Below are positions 18,997 through 27,085 of a DNA stretch of 42,542 bases, piece after piece. Position 1 is the stretch's first letter. Each line of letters starts with the position of its first letter. The notes below the pieces were generated by a model. The model did no database searches, had not been told where the DNA came from, and saw only the letters and a list, made by a program, of their open reading frames with translations. Position numbers and translations under genes: made by a program. The stretch comes from Deltaproteobacteria bacterium RBG_13_43_22 (lineage in GTDB: Bacteria; Desulfobacterota; RBG-13-43-22): positions 201,968-244,509 of the forward strand of contig MGQB01000001.1 of NCBI GenBank assembly GCA_001797675.1. Reading direction: 5' to 3'.

Positions 18997-19012
18997 GTAA
19001 AAATAATTTTAC
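18997..19012. promoter_or_regulatory. Enhancer-type inverted repeat, site 2
   Basis: GTAAAAATAATTTTAC has the same GTAAAA-N4-TTTTAC form as site 1, centre to centre 76 bp (about seven helical turns). It lies 11 bp beyond the stop codon of the NtrC-type activator gene, the most likely candidate to bind it. Confidence 0.55.
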
Positions 19013-19023
19013 TGCCTTTTAAC

Positions 19024-20355
19024 CTAAACCAAGGCATATTTTTTCATCTTATACTTAAGCAAATTCTTTTCTATGCCCAGCAGTTCGGCTGCATGGGCCT
19101 GGACATTCCCTGATATGGCCAGGGCCTGGGTGATCATCTTTTTTTCTATTAATTCCAGGACCTCATTAAGTTTGGCACCCGGCGGAATAATGCTGGTAAA
19201 AGGCAGATCTTCCAGATGGATAATCGGTTTTGAACTCAGAATAATCGCCCTTTCCAGAATATTTTCCAGTTCCCTGACATTCCCCGGCCAGTCATAGGCC
19301 AACAGGGCACCCATCACCTCAGGAGCCAGGGTGGGGACCTCTTTTTTATTCATCTCCTTGGTAAATCGCTCTAAAAAATATCGTATCAGTAAGGGAAGGT
19401 CCTCTTTCCTGTCCCTCAAAGGAGGGACTTCAATATGAACCACATTAAGACGATAATAAAGATCTTCGCGAAAACGCCCCTTGGCAATCTCCTCCATCAG
19501 ATCCTTATTGGATGCGGCAATAACCCGAACATCCACTTTAATGGTCTTATTCCCGCCTACCCGTTCAAATTCCCGGTTTTGTAGAACCCGTAAAAGGGTT
19601 ACTTGTACCGATGGGGACATCTCCCCCACCTCATCTAGGAAAAGGGTCCCTTCATTCGCTGTTTCAAAACGCCCCTTTCTTTGAGCAACGGCCCCGGTGA
19701 AGGACCCCTTCTCGTGGCCGAAAAGCTCACTCTCCAGCAAGGTTTCGGTCAAGGCGGAACAATTGACCGAGACTAACGGTTTATCTTTTCTGGGGCTGTT
19801 AAAATGGATGGCTCGGGCCACCAGCTCTTTTCCTGTGCCCGACTCACCGCTGATCAAGACGGTGGCCTTGGTTCCGGCGACCTTGGAGATCATCTCCCTG
19901 ACTTGCCGCACAGGAAAACTGTTGCCGACCAGGTCGGTGGGGCCGAATTTCTCCTTCAATTCATGAGAGAGCAGCCGATTTTCTTTTATCACCTGCCCCA
20001 TGGCTAACCCCTTGGCAACCGTCTTTTTCATTACCTCGTTATCAAAGGGTTTGATTATATAATCGTAGGCCCCTTTTTTCATGGCTTCTACCGCTTTTTC
20101 CACGGTTCCGTAAGCGGTCATCATGATTACCGGCAGATGAAGGTCCTTTTCTTTCAAAACACTCAATAATTCAATACCGTTCATCCCGGGCATTTTCATG
20201 TCTGTAATCACCAGATCCAATTCTGATTCTTGAAAAATTTTTAATGCCTCCGGGGCTGATTGAGCAATAATCACCTCGTAGCCTACTTCTCCCAGCAGCT
20301 CTTTCAGCACTAAAAGATAATTTTTTTCATCATCGACAATAAGAATTGTTTCCAT
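19024..20355 (-). CDS. NtrC-family sigma-54-dependent response regulator
   Basis: 443 aa. Receiver (phospho-Asp52 in ITDMKMPGMNG, Lys102 in IIKPFD), then the AAA+ sigma-54 activation domain with Walker A GESGTGKE (170-177), the sigma-54-contacting loop GSFTGA (217-222) and Walker B LFLDE (~238-242). The C-terminal Fis-type helix-turn-helix (~405-440) reads NVQAHAAELLGIEKNLLKYKMKKY. It is activated by the histidine kinase gene just upstream (140-bp spacer, same strand). Two GTAAAA-N4-TTTTAC sites and a -24/-12 promoter lie directly downstream of its stop codon, suggesting that it controls the adjacent predicted small RNA. Zra/Ato-like architecture; the signal is unknown. Confidence 0.93.
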   Translation of the reverse strand: METILIVDDEKNYLLVLKELLGEVGYEVIIAQSAPEALKIFQESELDLVITDMKMPGMNGIELLSVLKEKDLHLPVIMMTAYGTVEKAVEAMKKGAYDYIIKPFDNEVMKKTVAKGLAMGQVIKENRLLSHELKEKFGPTDLVGNSFPVRQVREMISKVAGTKATVLISGESGTGKELVARAIHFNSPRKDKPLVSVNCSALTETLLESELFGHEKGSFTGAVAQRKGRFETANEGTLFLDEVGEMSPSVQVTLLRVLQNREFERVGGNKTIKVDVRVIAASNKDLMEEIAKGRFREDLYYRLNVVHIEVPPLRDRKEDLPLLIRYFLERFTKEMNKKEVPTLAPEVMGALLAYDWPGNVRELENILERAIILSSKPIIHLEDLPFTSIIPPGAKLNEVLELIEKKMITQALAISGNVQAHAAELLGIEKNLLKYKMKKYALV

Positions 20356-20371
20356 TTTTTCTAAAACCTTT

Positions 20372-20461
20372 GTTACGAGTTACGGGTTAAGGGTTACGAG
20401 TTGAAGGGTAGAGTAATGGCTACCTGTCATCTAACACACAACCCGAAACATGCAACCGCTT
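20372..20461. repeat. 7-bp repeat arrays between histidine kinase and regulator
   Basis: 20372-20406 holds five contiguous units of the form GTTAMGR (GTTACGA, GTTACGG, GTTAAGG, GTTACGA, GTTGAAG). 20434-20461 holds ACACACA, ACCCGAA, ACATGCA, ACCGCTT, partly complementary to the first. The arrays fill the spacer between two genes of one operon. The unit is nearly the same as in the arrays at 35009-35095 and 42256-42305. Confidence 0.8.
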
Positions 20462-20495
20462 TATCTTCGGGCTTCCAGCATCTTTGCTTAATATT

Positions 20496-21908
20496 TCATT
20501 TTCCGACTTTCGGTAACTGAATGACTACCGATGTCCCCCCTTTGCTCGAATTAACCATTCGAATCGTTCCGTTATGGGCTTCAATGATATTTTTAACAAT
20601 GGCCAGACCCAAACCACTGCCTTTCTCCTTGGTGGTATAAAAAGGTTGAAAGGCCTTGGACAGCTCTTCCTCTGATAAGCCGGTCCCCGAATCCTTGATC
20701 TCAATTTCCGCTCCCTGGGAATTATACCGAACCACGACCCCGATCGTTCCCCCTTCAGGCATTGCCTGAACGGCATTCAATAAGATATTTAAAAAAGCCC
20801 GATAGAGCAAGTCCTGATCCACCGGAATAGTCTGGGAGCCCGGGATAAAATCTTTTTGAACCGTTATCCGCCGGCGGGCCAATTCCGTTCCTAATAAATG
20901 CAGTGTTTTTTCCAGGATTGTCTCTATTCGAATCGAATCCATCTTGGGGATCTGAGGGCGAGCAAAGTCCAAAAACTCAGTAACAATACGATTTAATCGA
21001 TCGGATTCTTCCCGAATGATTGAAGCCAATTGGTTTTGAGGTTCCAATTGAACCACTTTCTTTTCCAACAGATCGGCCGTACTCCGGATGATGCCCAGGG
21101 GATTCTTGATCTCATGGGAAACCGAGGCGATCATCTCCCCCAGCGTGGCCATCCGTTCGGACTGGTGCAGCTTTTCCACTAACCGTTTTTGTTCTTCGGT
21201 CCTTCTTTCAATAATAATCTCGCCCCGTTTGACGATAAACAAAAGGATCAAATAGAGGATGACCATAAGACCGATCGAGAGTAAAACCATCAGGTATTGA
21301 TCCCAGATGATTCCTTCATAATCTTTCGAGATATCCTGGGTGATCTCAAAGACCCCTAAAACCGGATTGCCGGGTTTGGAGGTCGGTTCCACCCGAAAAG
21401 GGATCGTGGTGACCAATTTGCGGGTCGCAGCACCACCACCAGGGCGTATTTTTAACAGGCCATCTTCAGAAACAAATCGGGAGGAATTTTTACCCGACAT
21501 CGCTTTTTTATAATCCGTACCCCCCAATCCTTTTTTACCGACCAATGTCCGGTCGGTACTGTAGGCTATGATATTCGAGGGGTCATACATATTGACTTTT
21601 TCAATTTTAAAACTGAAGATCGTATTTCGAACGATAAGGTCCAACCACTTAAACTGTTTGGGGTCTCTAAGACGGACCTCTTTTCTATGGAGGGCCATCT
21701 GCAAGACGAAGCTATAAAATACCTGATGATTGAGATTCTCGGCCAGAAGTACTGCAAAAGCCTCGGTTTTTTTCAACAAGGCCTCCTTGGAGCGTTGGGT
21801 AATCAGCAGGGTCAAAGATATGGCAAAAATCATCATGACAATAAAGCTGCTCAAAAAAAAGTATTTGACCAGTTTAAAGGGCTTTGTGGTTTCCGGCAGG
21901 ATTTCCAT
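20496..21908 (-). CDS. Membrane sensor histidine kinase
   Basis: 470 aa. TM1 (~14-37), a periplasmic sensor of ~160 residues (~40-203, single-Cache/PAS-like with KVNMYDPSNIIAYSTD), TM2 (~204-226), a coiled linker, then the kinase core: H box SVSHEIKNPLG with His265, N box ILLNAVQAMPEGG, G1 DSGTGLSEEEL, F box FQPFYTTK, G2 GSGLGLAIVKN. It resembles the NtrB/ZraS group and is the partner of the NtrC-type regulator downstream. It starts 8 bp after pgi, so it is co-transcribed with it. The periplasmic input suggests an envelope or solute signal. Confidence 0.92.
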   Translation of the reverse strand: MEILPETTKPFKLVKYFFLSSFIVMMIFAISLTLLITQRSKEALLKKTEAFAVLLAENLNHQVFYSFVLQMALHRKEVRLRDPKQFKWLDLIVRNTIFSFKIEKVNMYDPSNIIAYSTDRTLVGKKGLGGTDYKKAMSGKNSSRFVSEDGLLKIRPGGGAATRKLVTTIPFRVEPTSKPGNPVLGVFEITQDISKDYEGIIWDQYLMVLLSIGLMVILYLILLFIVKRGEIIIERRTEEQKRLVEKLHQSERMATLGEMIASVSHEIKNPLGIIRSTADLLEKKVVQLEPQNQLASIIREESDRLNRIVTEFLDFARPQIPKMDSIRIETILEKTLHLLGTELARRRITVQKDFIPGSQTIPVDQDLLYRAFLNILLNAVQAMPEGGTIGVVVRYNSQGAEIEIKDSGTGLSEEELSKAFQPFYTTKEKGSGLGLAIVKNIIEAHNGTIRMVNSSKGGTSVVIQLPKVGK

Positions 21909-21916
21909 GGGTCTTT

Positions 21917-23356
21917 TTACTGGATATATTTTTTATTGTCCTTTGAGAGGGATTCCCCGTCTTTCCCTTCTTTTTCAAAGCCTTTTCTTCCCAGGAGGGC
22001 ATAAGTCAAAATTTTTCCTTCTTCCACCCCGGGCTGGTTTAAGGGGTTTATGCCCATCAGCCGGCCGCAGACCAAGGTCTCCAGTTCCCATAAGAGAATC
22101 AGTTGACCTATGGTAAAAGGATTGATTTTGGGCAAGGTGATGGTTAAACTCGGACGCCCGTTTCTGGCCAGGGCTAAACGGGTGGCTTCCATTTCAGTTT
22201 GAATTAACCGGTTTAGGGAATGACCTCCTAAATAAGCCAGTTCTTCAACCTTGGGATACAGCTTAGGCAAGGGGATCAGCCCGGCATAATTCCTGATTCT
22301 TATAAAAGAAAACACCTTGTCTCCGGGTCCTTCCATATATAATTGCAACTGGGAATGCTGATCCGTGGCCCCCAGGGCCGTCACCGGCGTTTGCCCGTTC
22401 CAAACCTCCCGTCCTTTGACCGTATACCGTTTCCCTAAACTTTCGGCCCATAATTGGCAAAACCACTCCCCCATTCCTCTCAAGGCATCTCCGTAAGGCA
22501 TGATCACTCGGATATTTTTTTTCATCTGTTTATAACTCAGGAAGGACAGGCAGGCACACCAGTAAGCCGGATTTTCCCAGATGGAAGGCTTCAGGCAGCG
22601 CCCGGCCATTTCCCTGGCACCGGCCTGCAATTCCTCAATATCGATTCCGCATATGGCGGCCGGCAGTAAACCCACGGCTGAAAGGACTGAAAACCTGCCC
22701 CCAAGCAACGAGGGTATTTCAAAACTTTTAAATTGTTCTTCCTCGGCAATTTTTCTAAGCACTCCCTGGACCGGATCGGTGGTAATTACCAGGTGATCCT
22801 TTTCCTTCCGGTTCCCAAGTTTTTTTTTGATCAAATCCCGGATGATCAGAAACTGACTCATGGTTTCAGCCGTTCCACCGGATTTGCTGATTACATTAAA
22901 GAGGGTCTTTCGCACTTCCAAAAGATCCAGCAAGGCCTTGAATCCATCGGGATCAACATTATCGGCTACAAAATGCCGGGGGAATCCTTTCCGCATGGTT
23001 TTGGACAACAGGTTATAATGGGGATGGGAAAGGGCCTTATTCAGGGCCTTGGCCCCCAGGGCCGATCCCCCAATGCCCAGGACCACAAAATTTTCCACCC
23101 AGGGTTTGGTGCCCTGAATGAATTTTTTTATTTTTGGGGTCAGAGACCCATCAAAGGGTATGGTCAGAAAAGGGAGACGTTCCTGAGCTTTTTCTTCCTC
23201 AATTTGTCCATGAATGGTTTGGATTACCGGTTGGAGCTTCTCAATCTCTTCCTCAGAAATCCCTTCTTTTTCCCCCAAAGCCGGCGTCATCATCAGATTG
23301 GCATCGATCTGTATTCTCATTTCCTGAGTCCAGGACATATCCTGCCATCTTTTCAT
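21917..23356 (-). CDS. pgi: Glucose-6-phosphate isomerase
   Basis: 479 aa from the ATG at 23356, chosen because AGAGG lies 8 nt upstream. A GTG at 23365 in the same frame would add three residues but lies directly on the AGAGG. Motifs: VVLGIGGSALGAKAL (phosphosugar binding), NVISKSGGTAETMSQF (the SIS-type signature 1), ATDQHSQLQLYMEGPGDKVF (signature with active-site His) and a late Lys. It interconverts glucose-6-phosphate and fructose-6-phosphate. It is shorter than E. coli Pgi (549 aa), like many bacterial forms. It heads an odd operon pgi-kinase-regulator. Confidence 0.95.
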   Translation of the reverse strand: MKRWQDMSWTQEMRIQIDANLMMTPALGEKEGISEEEIEKLQPVIQTIHGQIEEEKAQERLPFLTIPFDGSLTPKIKKFIQGTKPWVENFVVLGIGGSALGAKALNKALSHPHYNLLSKTMRKGFPRHFVADNVDPDGFKALLDLLEVRKTLFNVISKSGGTAETMSQFLIIRDLIKKKLGNRKEKDHLVITTDPVQGVLRKIAEEEQFKSFEIPSLLGGRFSVLSAVGLLPAAICGIDIEELQAGAREMAGRCLKPSIWENPAYWCACLSFLSYKQMKKNIRVIMPYGDALRGMGEWFCQLWAESLGKRYTVKGREVWNGQTPVTALGATDQHSQLQLYMEGPGDKVFSFIRIRNYAGLIPLPKLYPKVEELAYLGGHSLNRLIQTEMEATRLALARNGRPSLTITLPKINPFTIGQLILLWELETLVCGRLMGINPLNQPGVEEGKILTYALLGRKGFEKEGKDGESLSKDNKKYIQ

Positions 23357-23429
23357 AAGGTACACCTCTCAGAAAAAAAACGGGTATTCGTTCATGCTCA
23401 TCCGGAAATGATCTTTTGGAACGGACACT

Positions 23430-23542
23430 ATCAGCGATCAGCTTTCAGCACTCAGGGAAAAAGCTGAAAAAAACCGGCCTATGCTGACTGCTATAGGCTG
23501 ATGTCTGTTCGCTCCATCCGGAAGCTGAAAGTTTCCGGATGG
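23430..23542. repeat. 7-bp repeats and a 10-bp hairpin between rarA and pgi
   Basis: 23430-23457 has four contiguous units ATCAGCG, ATCAGCT, TTCAGCA, CTCAGGG. A matching AGCTGA/GCTGATG region follows at 23461-23503. A perfect hairpin pairs CCATCCGGAA (23514-23523) with TTCCGGATGG (23533-23542) over a 9-nt loop, 29 bp beyond the rarA stop. There is no T run, so it is at most a 3' stabiliser. Confidence 0.65.
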
Positions 23543-23570
23543 AAAAGATTTCATTCTTTTTATCTTACCA

Positions 23571-24911
23571 CTATGTTTTTTCTAAATTCAACCTTTTCCG
23601 CCAGTATTCCAGACGGGTTTTAATCGTTTTTTCATATCCCCGCTCCGTTGGATGATAAAACTTCCGGCCTTTTATTTCTTCCGGCAAATTTTCCTGGATC
23701 ACCAGCGCTTCCGGATAGTCATGGGCATAACGGTATCCTCGGCCATATCCCAAACCCTTCATCAAGGCAGTCGGGGCATTCCGGAGGTGCAGGGGGACCG
23801 GCAAAGCCCCGGTTTGTTCAATCGCCTTTTTAATCACGCCATAGGCCTGATAGAGGGCATTGCTTTTAGGAGTTGTGGCCAGATAAATGGCCGCTTGCAC
23901 CAAAGCGAGTTCCCCTTCCGGGGATCCTAAAAAATGATAGGTTTCCTTGGCCGCCAAAGCCTGGAGCAGGGCTTGGGGATCAGCCAGTCCGACATCTTCC
24001 GAGGCAAACCGAACCATGCGTCTGGCAATATAAAGAGGATCTTCCCCTGCTTCGATCATCCGCGCCAGCCAATACAACGCTCCGTCAGGATCGCTGCCCC
24101 GCAGACTTTTGTGGAGGGCGGAGATAAGGTTGTAGTGTTCTTCTCCGTCCTTGTCGTATCTCAAGGTCTTTTTTTGCAGGGCCTCTTCCACCGTGGCCCG
24201 GCTGATTAGGCAGGTGCCTTCGGTATCGAGTTGTGTAAGGGACACGGCCTGTTCCAAGGTATTCAGGGCTATTCGGGCATCGCCATCGGCCAGGATTTTG
24301 ATCAGTTCCAAGGCTTCCGGCACCAGACGAGCCCGTATTTTTCCCAATCCTCTTTCCGGGTCTTGGAGAGCCCTTTGGGTAATCCTTTCCAAATCCGATC
24401 CTGTTAGGGATTTCAAGACTAGGACTTTGGTCCGGGAAAGCAAGGGAGCAATGACCTCAAAAGAAGGATTTTCGGTGGTGGCTCCAATCAGGATAATGTT
24501 TCCCTTTTCCACATGAGGCAAAAAAGCATCCTGCTGGGCCTTATTAAAACGATGAATCTCATCGACAAATAAAATAGTCTTTTGGCCCTTCTCCTTCAAT
24601 CGTCCTTCGGCTTCTTTGACCACTTCCCGAATCTCTTTGACTCCGGAAAGGACAGCCGAGAATTGGATAAAATGAGCTTTGGTATAACTGGCCATCATCC
24701 GGGCCAGAGTGGTCTTTCCCGAACCCGGAGGCCCCCAAAAGATCAAAGGAAATATTTTCCCCGACTCCAACATCCGGCGCAGAAATTTACCCGGCCCCAG
24801 CAGATGTTCCTGTCCCATAAATTCTTCGAGATTTCGAGGACGCATCCTTTCGGCCAGGGGAGGAAGGGGGAGATCTTTCGATTGATGGGATTTCGATAAT
24901 TCAGGAGTCAT
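23571..24911 (-). CDS. rarA: Replication-associated recombination protein RarA (MgsA)
   Basis: 446 aa. AAA+ ATPase of the clamp-loader superfamily: PPLAERMRPRNLEEFMGQEHL, Walker A GPPGSGKTT (60-68), Walker B FVDEIHRFNKAQQDAFLP, sensor 1 IGATTENPSFEV, then the MgsA C-terminal oligomerisation region (HKSLRGSDPDGALYWLARM, YHPTERGYE). It acts at stalled or gapped replication forks. All motifs are intact. It stands alone on the minus strand, and its upstream spacer holds a 7-bp repeat array. Confidence 0.95.
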   Translation of the reverse strand: MTPELSKSHQSKDLPLPPLAERMRPRNLEEFMGQEHLLGPGKFLRRMLESGKIFPLIFWGPPGSGKTTLARMMASYTKAHFIQFSAVLSGVKEIREVVKEAEGRLKEKGQKTILFVDEIHRFNKAQQDAFLPHVEKGNIILIGATTENPSFEVIAPLLSRTKVLVLKSLTGSDLERITQRALQDPERGLGKIRARLVPEALELIKILADGDARIALNTLEQAVSLTQLDTEGTCLISRATVEEALQKKTLRYDKDGEEHYNLISALHKSLRGSDPDGALYWLARMIEAGEDPLYIARRMVRFASEDVGLADPQALLQALAAKETYHFLGSPEGELALVQAAIYLATTPKSNALYQAYGVIKKAIEQTGALPVPLHLRNAPTALMKGLGYGRGYRYAHDYPEALVIQENLPEEIKGRKFYHPTERGYEKTIKTRLEYWRKRLNLEKT

Positions 24912-24944
24912 GATATTATTTGAAGTCTTTTTTTATTCGGCGAC

Positions 24945-25068
24945 GATACAAGATGCACGATGCACGAGAAAACCCCTTGTTACAACAATCGATGATAAAA
25001 TCTTCTTTTCAACCTGTATCATGAATCGGGTATCCTGTATCCGGCATCTTGGATCATGTATCATGCAT
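24945..25068. repeat. Best-preserved 7-bp repeat array, facing arms, yihY-rarA spacer
   Basis: The right arm 25013-25068 is eight consecutive 7-mers, every one fitting CNNGNAT (CCTGTAT, CATGAAT, CGGGTAT, CCTGTAT, CCGGCAT, CTTGGAT, CATGTAT, CATGCAT) with no phase slip. The left arm 24945-24965 has GATACAA, GATGCAC, GATGCAC, complementary in sense to the right arm. Constant positions C, G, A, T and variable positions N are sharply separated. Confidence 0.9.
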
Positions 25069-25128
25069 CATTTAAGTACCGTTACCTCATTTCTTTTAAT
25101 ATCGCAAACAAATTGAAGGCCCTTGGCC

Positions 25129-25965
25129 TTATTTACGTTTTTCAAGACTCCAGATGACCTCCCCCCCGACAACAAAAATGAGGCAGGAGTAATAAATCCA
25201 GAACATAAAAACCACCAGCAGCCCCAACGAGCCGTAAACGGCTGTGAAATTATTGATAATATCAACATAGAGGCGGAAAAAATATTTGGCCATATCCCAT
25301 AATCCGGCAATCAATAAAGAGGTAATCAAAGCGGTCCGGTTGCCGGGTCTCCGGCTGGGCAAAAAACGGAATAGTATAAAAAACATCAAAAGGGAAAAAA
25401 GGTACCCGATCCCCAACCCAACCAGTCTGCCTCCCCAGGGGATCTGAAGGAATTCAGGAAGATGAATTCCGATTCGATCCGGAAGAGTTTTGATCAGATC
25501 GATAAGATTGGTTAGGACAATGGAAATCAAAAAAAAGAGCCCGGTAATAAAAACCATTATTAAATCATATAATTTTTCTTTTAAATACCCATGCCGCATG
25601 GGGGCTTCCATGGTCTTATCCAAAACCGTGCGAACGGAACTAAAAAGACGGGTGGCCGCCCACAACAAACCCAGGAAGCCAATCAATCCCACCCATTTCC
25701 GGTCCTTGATTACATTTAAGATATTCGCCGTCATCCTGGGAGAGGCATTGGGGAGCATCTTTTCCACATACGTTTGGACGTATCCGAGGATTTCTTGTGA
25801 AGAGTAAAGAAAAAACCCGAGGATAGATAAGATGACCAGAAGGAGGGGTATGAAACAAATCAACAAATTAAAAGCCAGGCCTGAAGCCAGAAAAAAAATA
25901 TGATCCGTCTTCAGTTTATTATAAAAACCCATGGGCTTACCAAAGGAACGCGGTTTTCGACTCAA
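25129..25965 (-). CDS. YihY/BrkB-family inner membrane protein
   Basis: 278 aa. Six predicted membrane helices, with the family signature DHIFFLASGLAFNLLICFIP near the N-terminus, the central GLLWAATRLFSSVRTVLDK and the C-terminal YGSLGLLVVFMFWIYYSCLIFVVGGEV. Formerly annotated as ribonuclease BN, which is incorrect for this family; its function is unknown. TTG start overlapping the upstream stop (TTGA), preceded by AAAGGAAAA. Third gene of nth-lipoprotein-yihY. Confidence 0.88.
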   Translation of the reverse strand: MSRKPRSFGKPMGFYNKLKTDHIFFLASGLAFNLLICFIPLLLVILSILGFFLYSSQEILGYVQTYVEKMLPNASPRMTANILNVIKDRKWVGLIGFLGLLWAATRLFSSVRTVLDKTMEAPMRHGYLKEKLYDLIMVFITGLFFLISIVLTNLIDLIKTLPDRIGIHLPEFLQIPWGGRLVGLGIGYLFSLLMFFILFRFLPSRRPGNRTALITSLLIAGLWDMAKYFFRLYVDIINNFTAVYGSLGLLVVFMFWIYYSCLIFVVGGEVIWSLEKRK

Positions 25966-26324
25966 GGGTTTTCCTTTCGCTCTACGGCCTCGATTTTTTC
26001 CTGGGCTTTTTGGATCCGGTCTGCGGCCTCATCGGTTTTTTCTGTGGCATTTTCTACTTTTTTTAAGGCTTCTTCGGTCTTTCGCTGGGTCTCCAGGAGA
26101 CGTTGTTCGGTTTCTTCCAACTGACGAAGAAGTTTTTCCAACTTGATTTGTTCTTCGGAAGGGGATTGTTTGGCCGGTACGATCACCTTGGTTTTATGAT
26201 CCAGTGGAGCTTCGGGAAGGGTTATGATCGTTTTAGGTGGCAGACATCCCCCTAAAACCAGACATCCGGTTAAACTGAGAATCGATATGATTTTTTTGTG
26301 GGGGTTCCCTTTACATCTATCCAT
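25962..26324 (-). CDS. Small lipoprotein with coiled coil
   Basis: 120 aa from the ATG at 26324, which overlaps the nth stop (TAATG), a sign of translational coupling. A start at 26351 is possible but lies inside nth. A basic N-terminus, hydrophobic core and the lipobox LVLGGC (Cys27) mark a lipoprotein signal. The rest is a Pro-rich linker (~28-55) and a charged coiled coil (~60-120: EEQIKLEKLLRQLEETEQ onward). No known domain recognised. It could be a trimeric Lpp-like or envelope spacer protein. Confidence 0.75.
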   Translation of the reverse strand: MDRCKGNPHKKIISILSLTGCLVLGGCLPPKTIITLPEAPLDHKTKVIVPAKQSPSEEQIKLEKLLRQLEETEQRLLETQRKTEEALKKVENATEKTDEAADRIQKAQEKIEAVERKENP

Positions 26325-27007
26325 TATGAGCCCATTTCCTTTAAAGGGCACTCTTCACAACGAGGGCTCTTTTTTTTACAATACGTCTTCCCCAAGCGAA
26401 CCAAAAGGGCATGGTATTCATTATACAGTGGGGGATCGGAGGGTAATCGATCCATGAAAAAGGCTCGAAGGTCCTCGTAACCGATATCTTCATCAATAAA
26501 GCGGTGCCGTGAAAAGATCCGATGGGTATAGGCATCGACCACAAAGGTGGGCATTCCCAGGGCATAGAGCAAAATACTGTCCGCCGTCTCCGGGCCTATA
26601 CCATTCACCGAAAGCAACTGCCGCCGTAGCTTTTCCAGGGGCTGGTTTTGCATGGTTTGGAAATCCCCTTGATATTCCCGAACATAAAAATTAAAAAATT
26701 TTTTTAACCTCTTGGCCTTAATGTGAAAATATCCGGCCGGACGTATCCAATCCGATAAAACCGCCTCATCCACCTGATGTAAAAAAGAAGCGGAAAGAGC
26801 CCCTTCGACCTTCAATCGTCCGATCGCCCTTTCAACATTAGTCCAAGATGTATTTTGAGTCAGGATGGCGCCCACCATCACTTCCAGAGGGCTGTCTCCC
26901 GGCCACCAGCGGCTGGGACCGAAATGGGAAACCATCCGATCATAGATATTCAGCAGTTGGGAATTTTTTTTCGATGGCATAAAAAAAGTATAACAAACCC
27001 TCTTCAA
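26324..27007 (-). CDS. Endonuclease III-family DNA glycosylase, atypical
   Basis: 227 aa. The helix-hairpin-helix (~131-145, LLSVNGIGPETADSILLYAL) and catalytic Asp158 (FVVDAYTHR) are clear, 18 residues apart as in E. coli Nth (K120/D138). The catalytic Lys position is Glu140 (GIGPET), as in monofunctional glycosylases such as the MagIII type, so AP-lyase activity is not expected. The C-terminal Fe-S loop has only three of four Cys (YCKKKSPRCEECPLKEMGS, then stop). Start may be the TTG at 27007 or the ATG at 26980. First gene of a three-gene operon. Confidence 0.85.
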   Translation of the reverse strand: MKRVCYTFFMPSKKNSQLLNIYDRMVSHFGPSRWWPGDSPLEVMVGAILTQNTSWTNVERAIGRLKVEGALSASFLHQVDEAVLSDWIRPAGYFHIKAKRLKKFFNFYVREYQGDFQTMQNQPLEKLRRQLLSVNGIGPETADSILLYALGMPTFVVDAYTHRIFSRHRFIDEDIGYEDLRAFFMDRLPSDPPLYNEYHALLVRLGKTYCKKKSPRCEECPLKEMGS

Positions 27008-27029
27008 ATTAACAACCCCTTTTCCCCTC

Positions 27030-27058
27030 TTGACGAAGAGGTAAAAATAGCCTAAAAT
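27030..27058 (+). promoter_or_regulatory. Sigma-70-type promoter of the EF-G gene
   Basis: -35 TTGACG (27030-27035), 17-bp spacer, -10 TAAAAT (27053-27058). It lies 27 bp upstream of the start codon, giving a leader of about 20 nt with AAGGAA as ribosome binding site. Confidence 0.65.
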
Positions 27059-27085
27059 CCTTCCACTTTAAAGGAAACGAAAAAA

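Noticed and set aside
22733..23467. 244-residue plus-strand frame opposite pgi
   Set aside because: Antisense shadow of pgi, no domain, no ribosome binding site.
23514..23542. 10-bp perfect hairpin as rarA terminator
   Set aside because: No T run follows on the minus strand, so it is kept only as a hairpin in the repeat entry.
25013..25068. CRISPR-like or VNTR interpretation of the 7-bp arrays
   Set aside because: Units are only 7 bp, degenerate, and have no spacers or cas genes, so CRISPR does not apply. Ordinary VNTR expansion does not explain the facing complementary arms.
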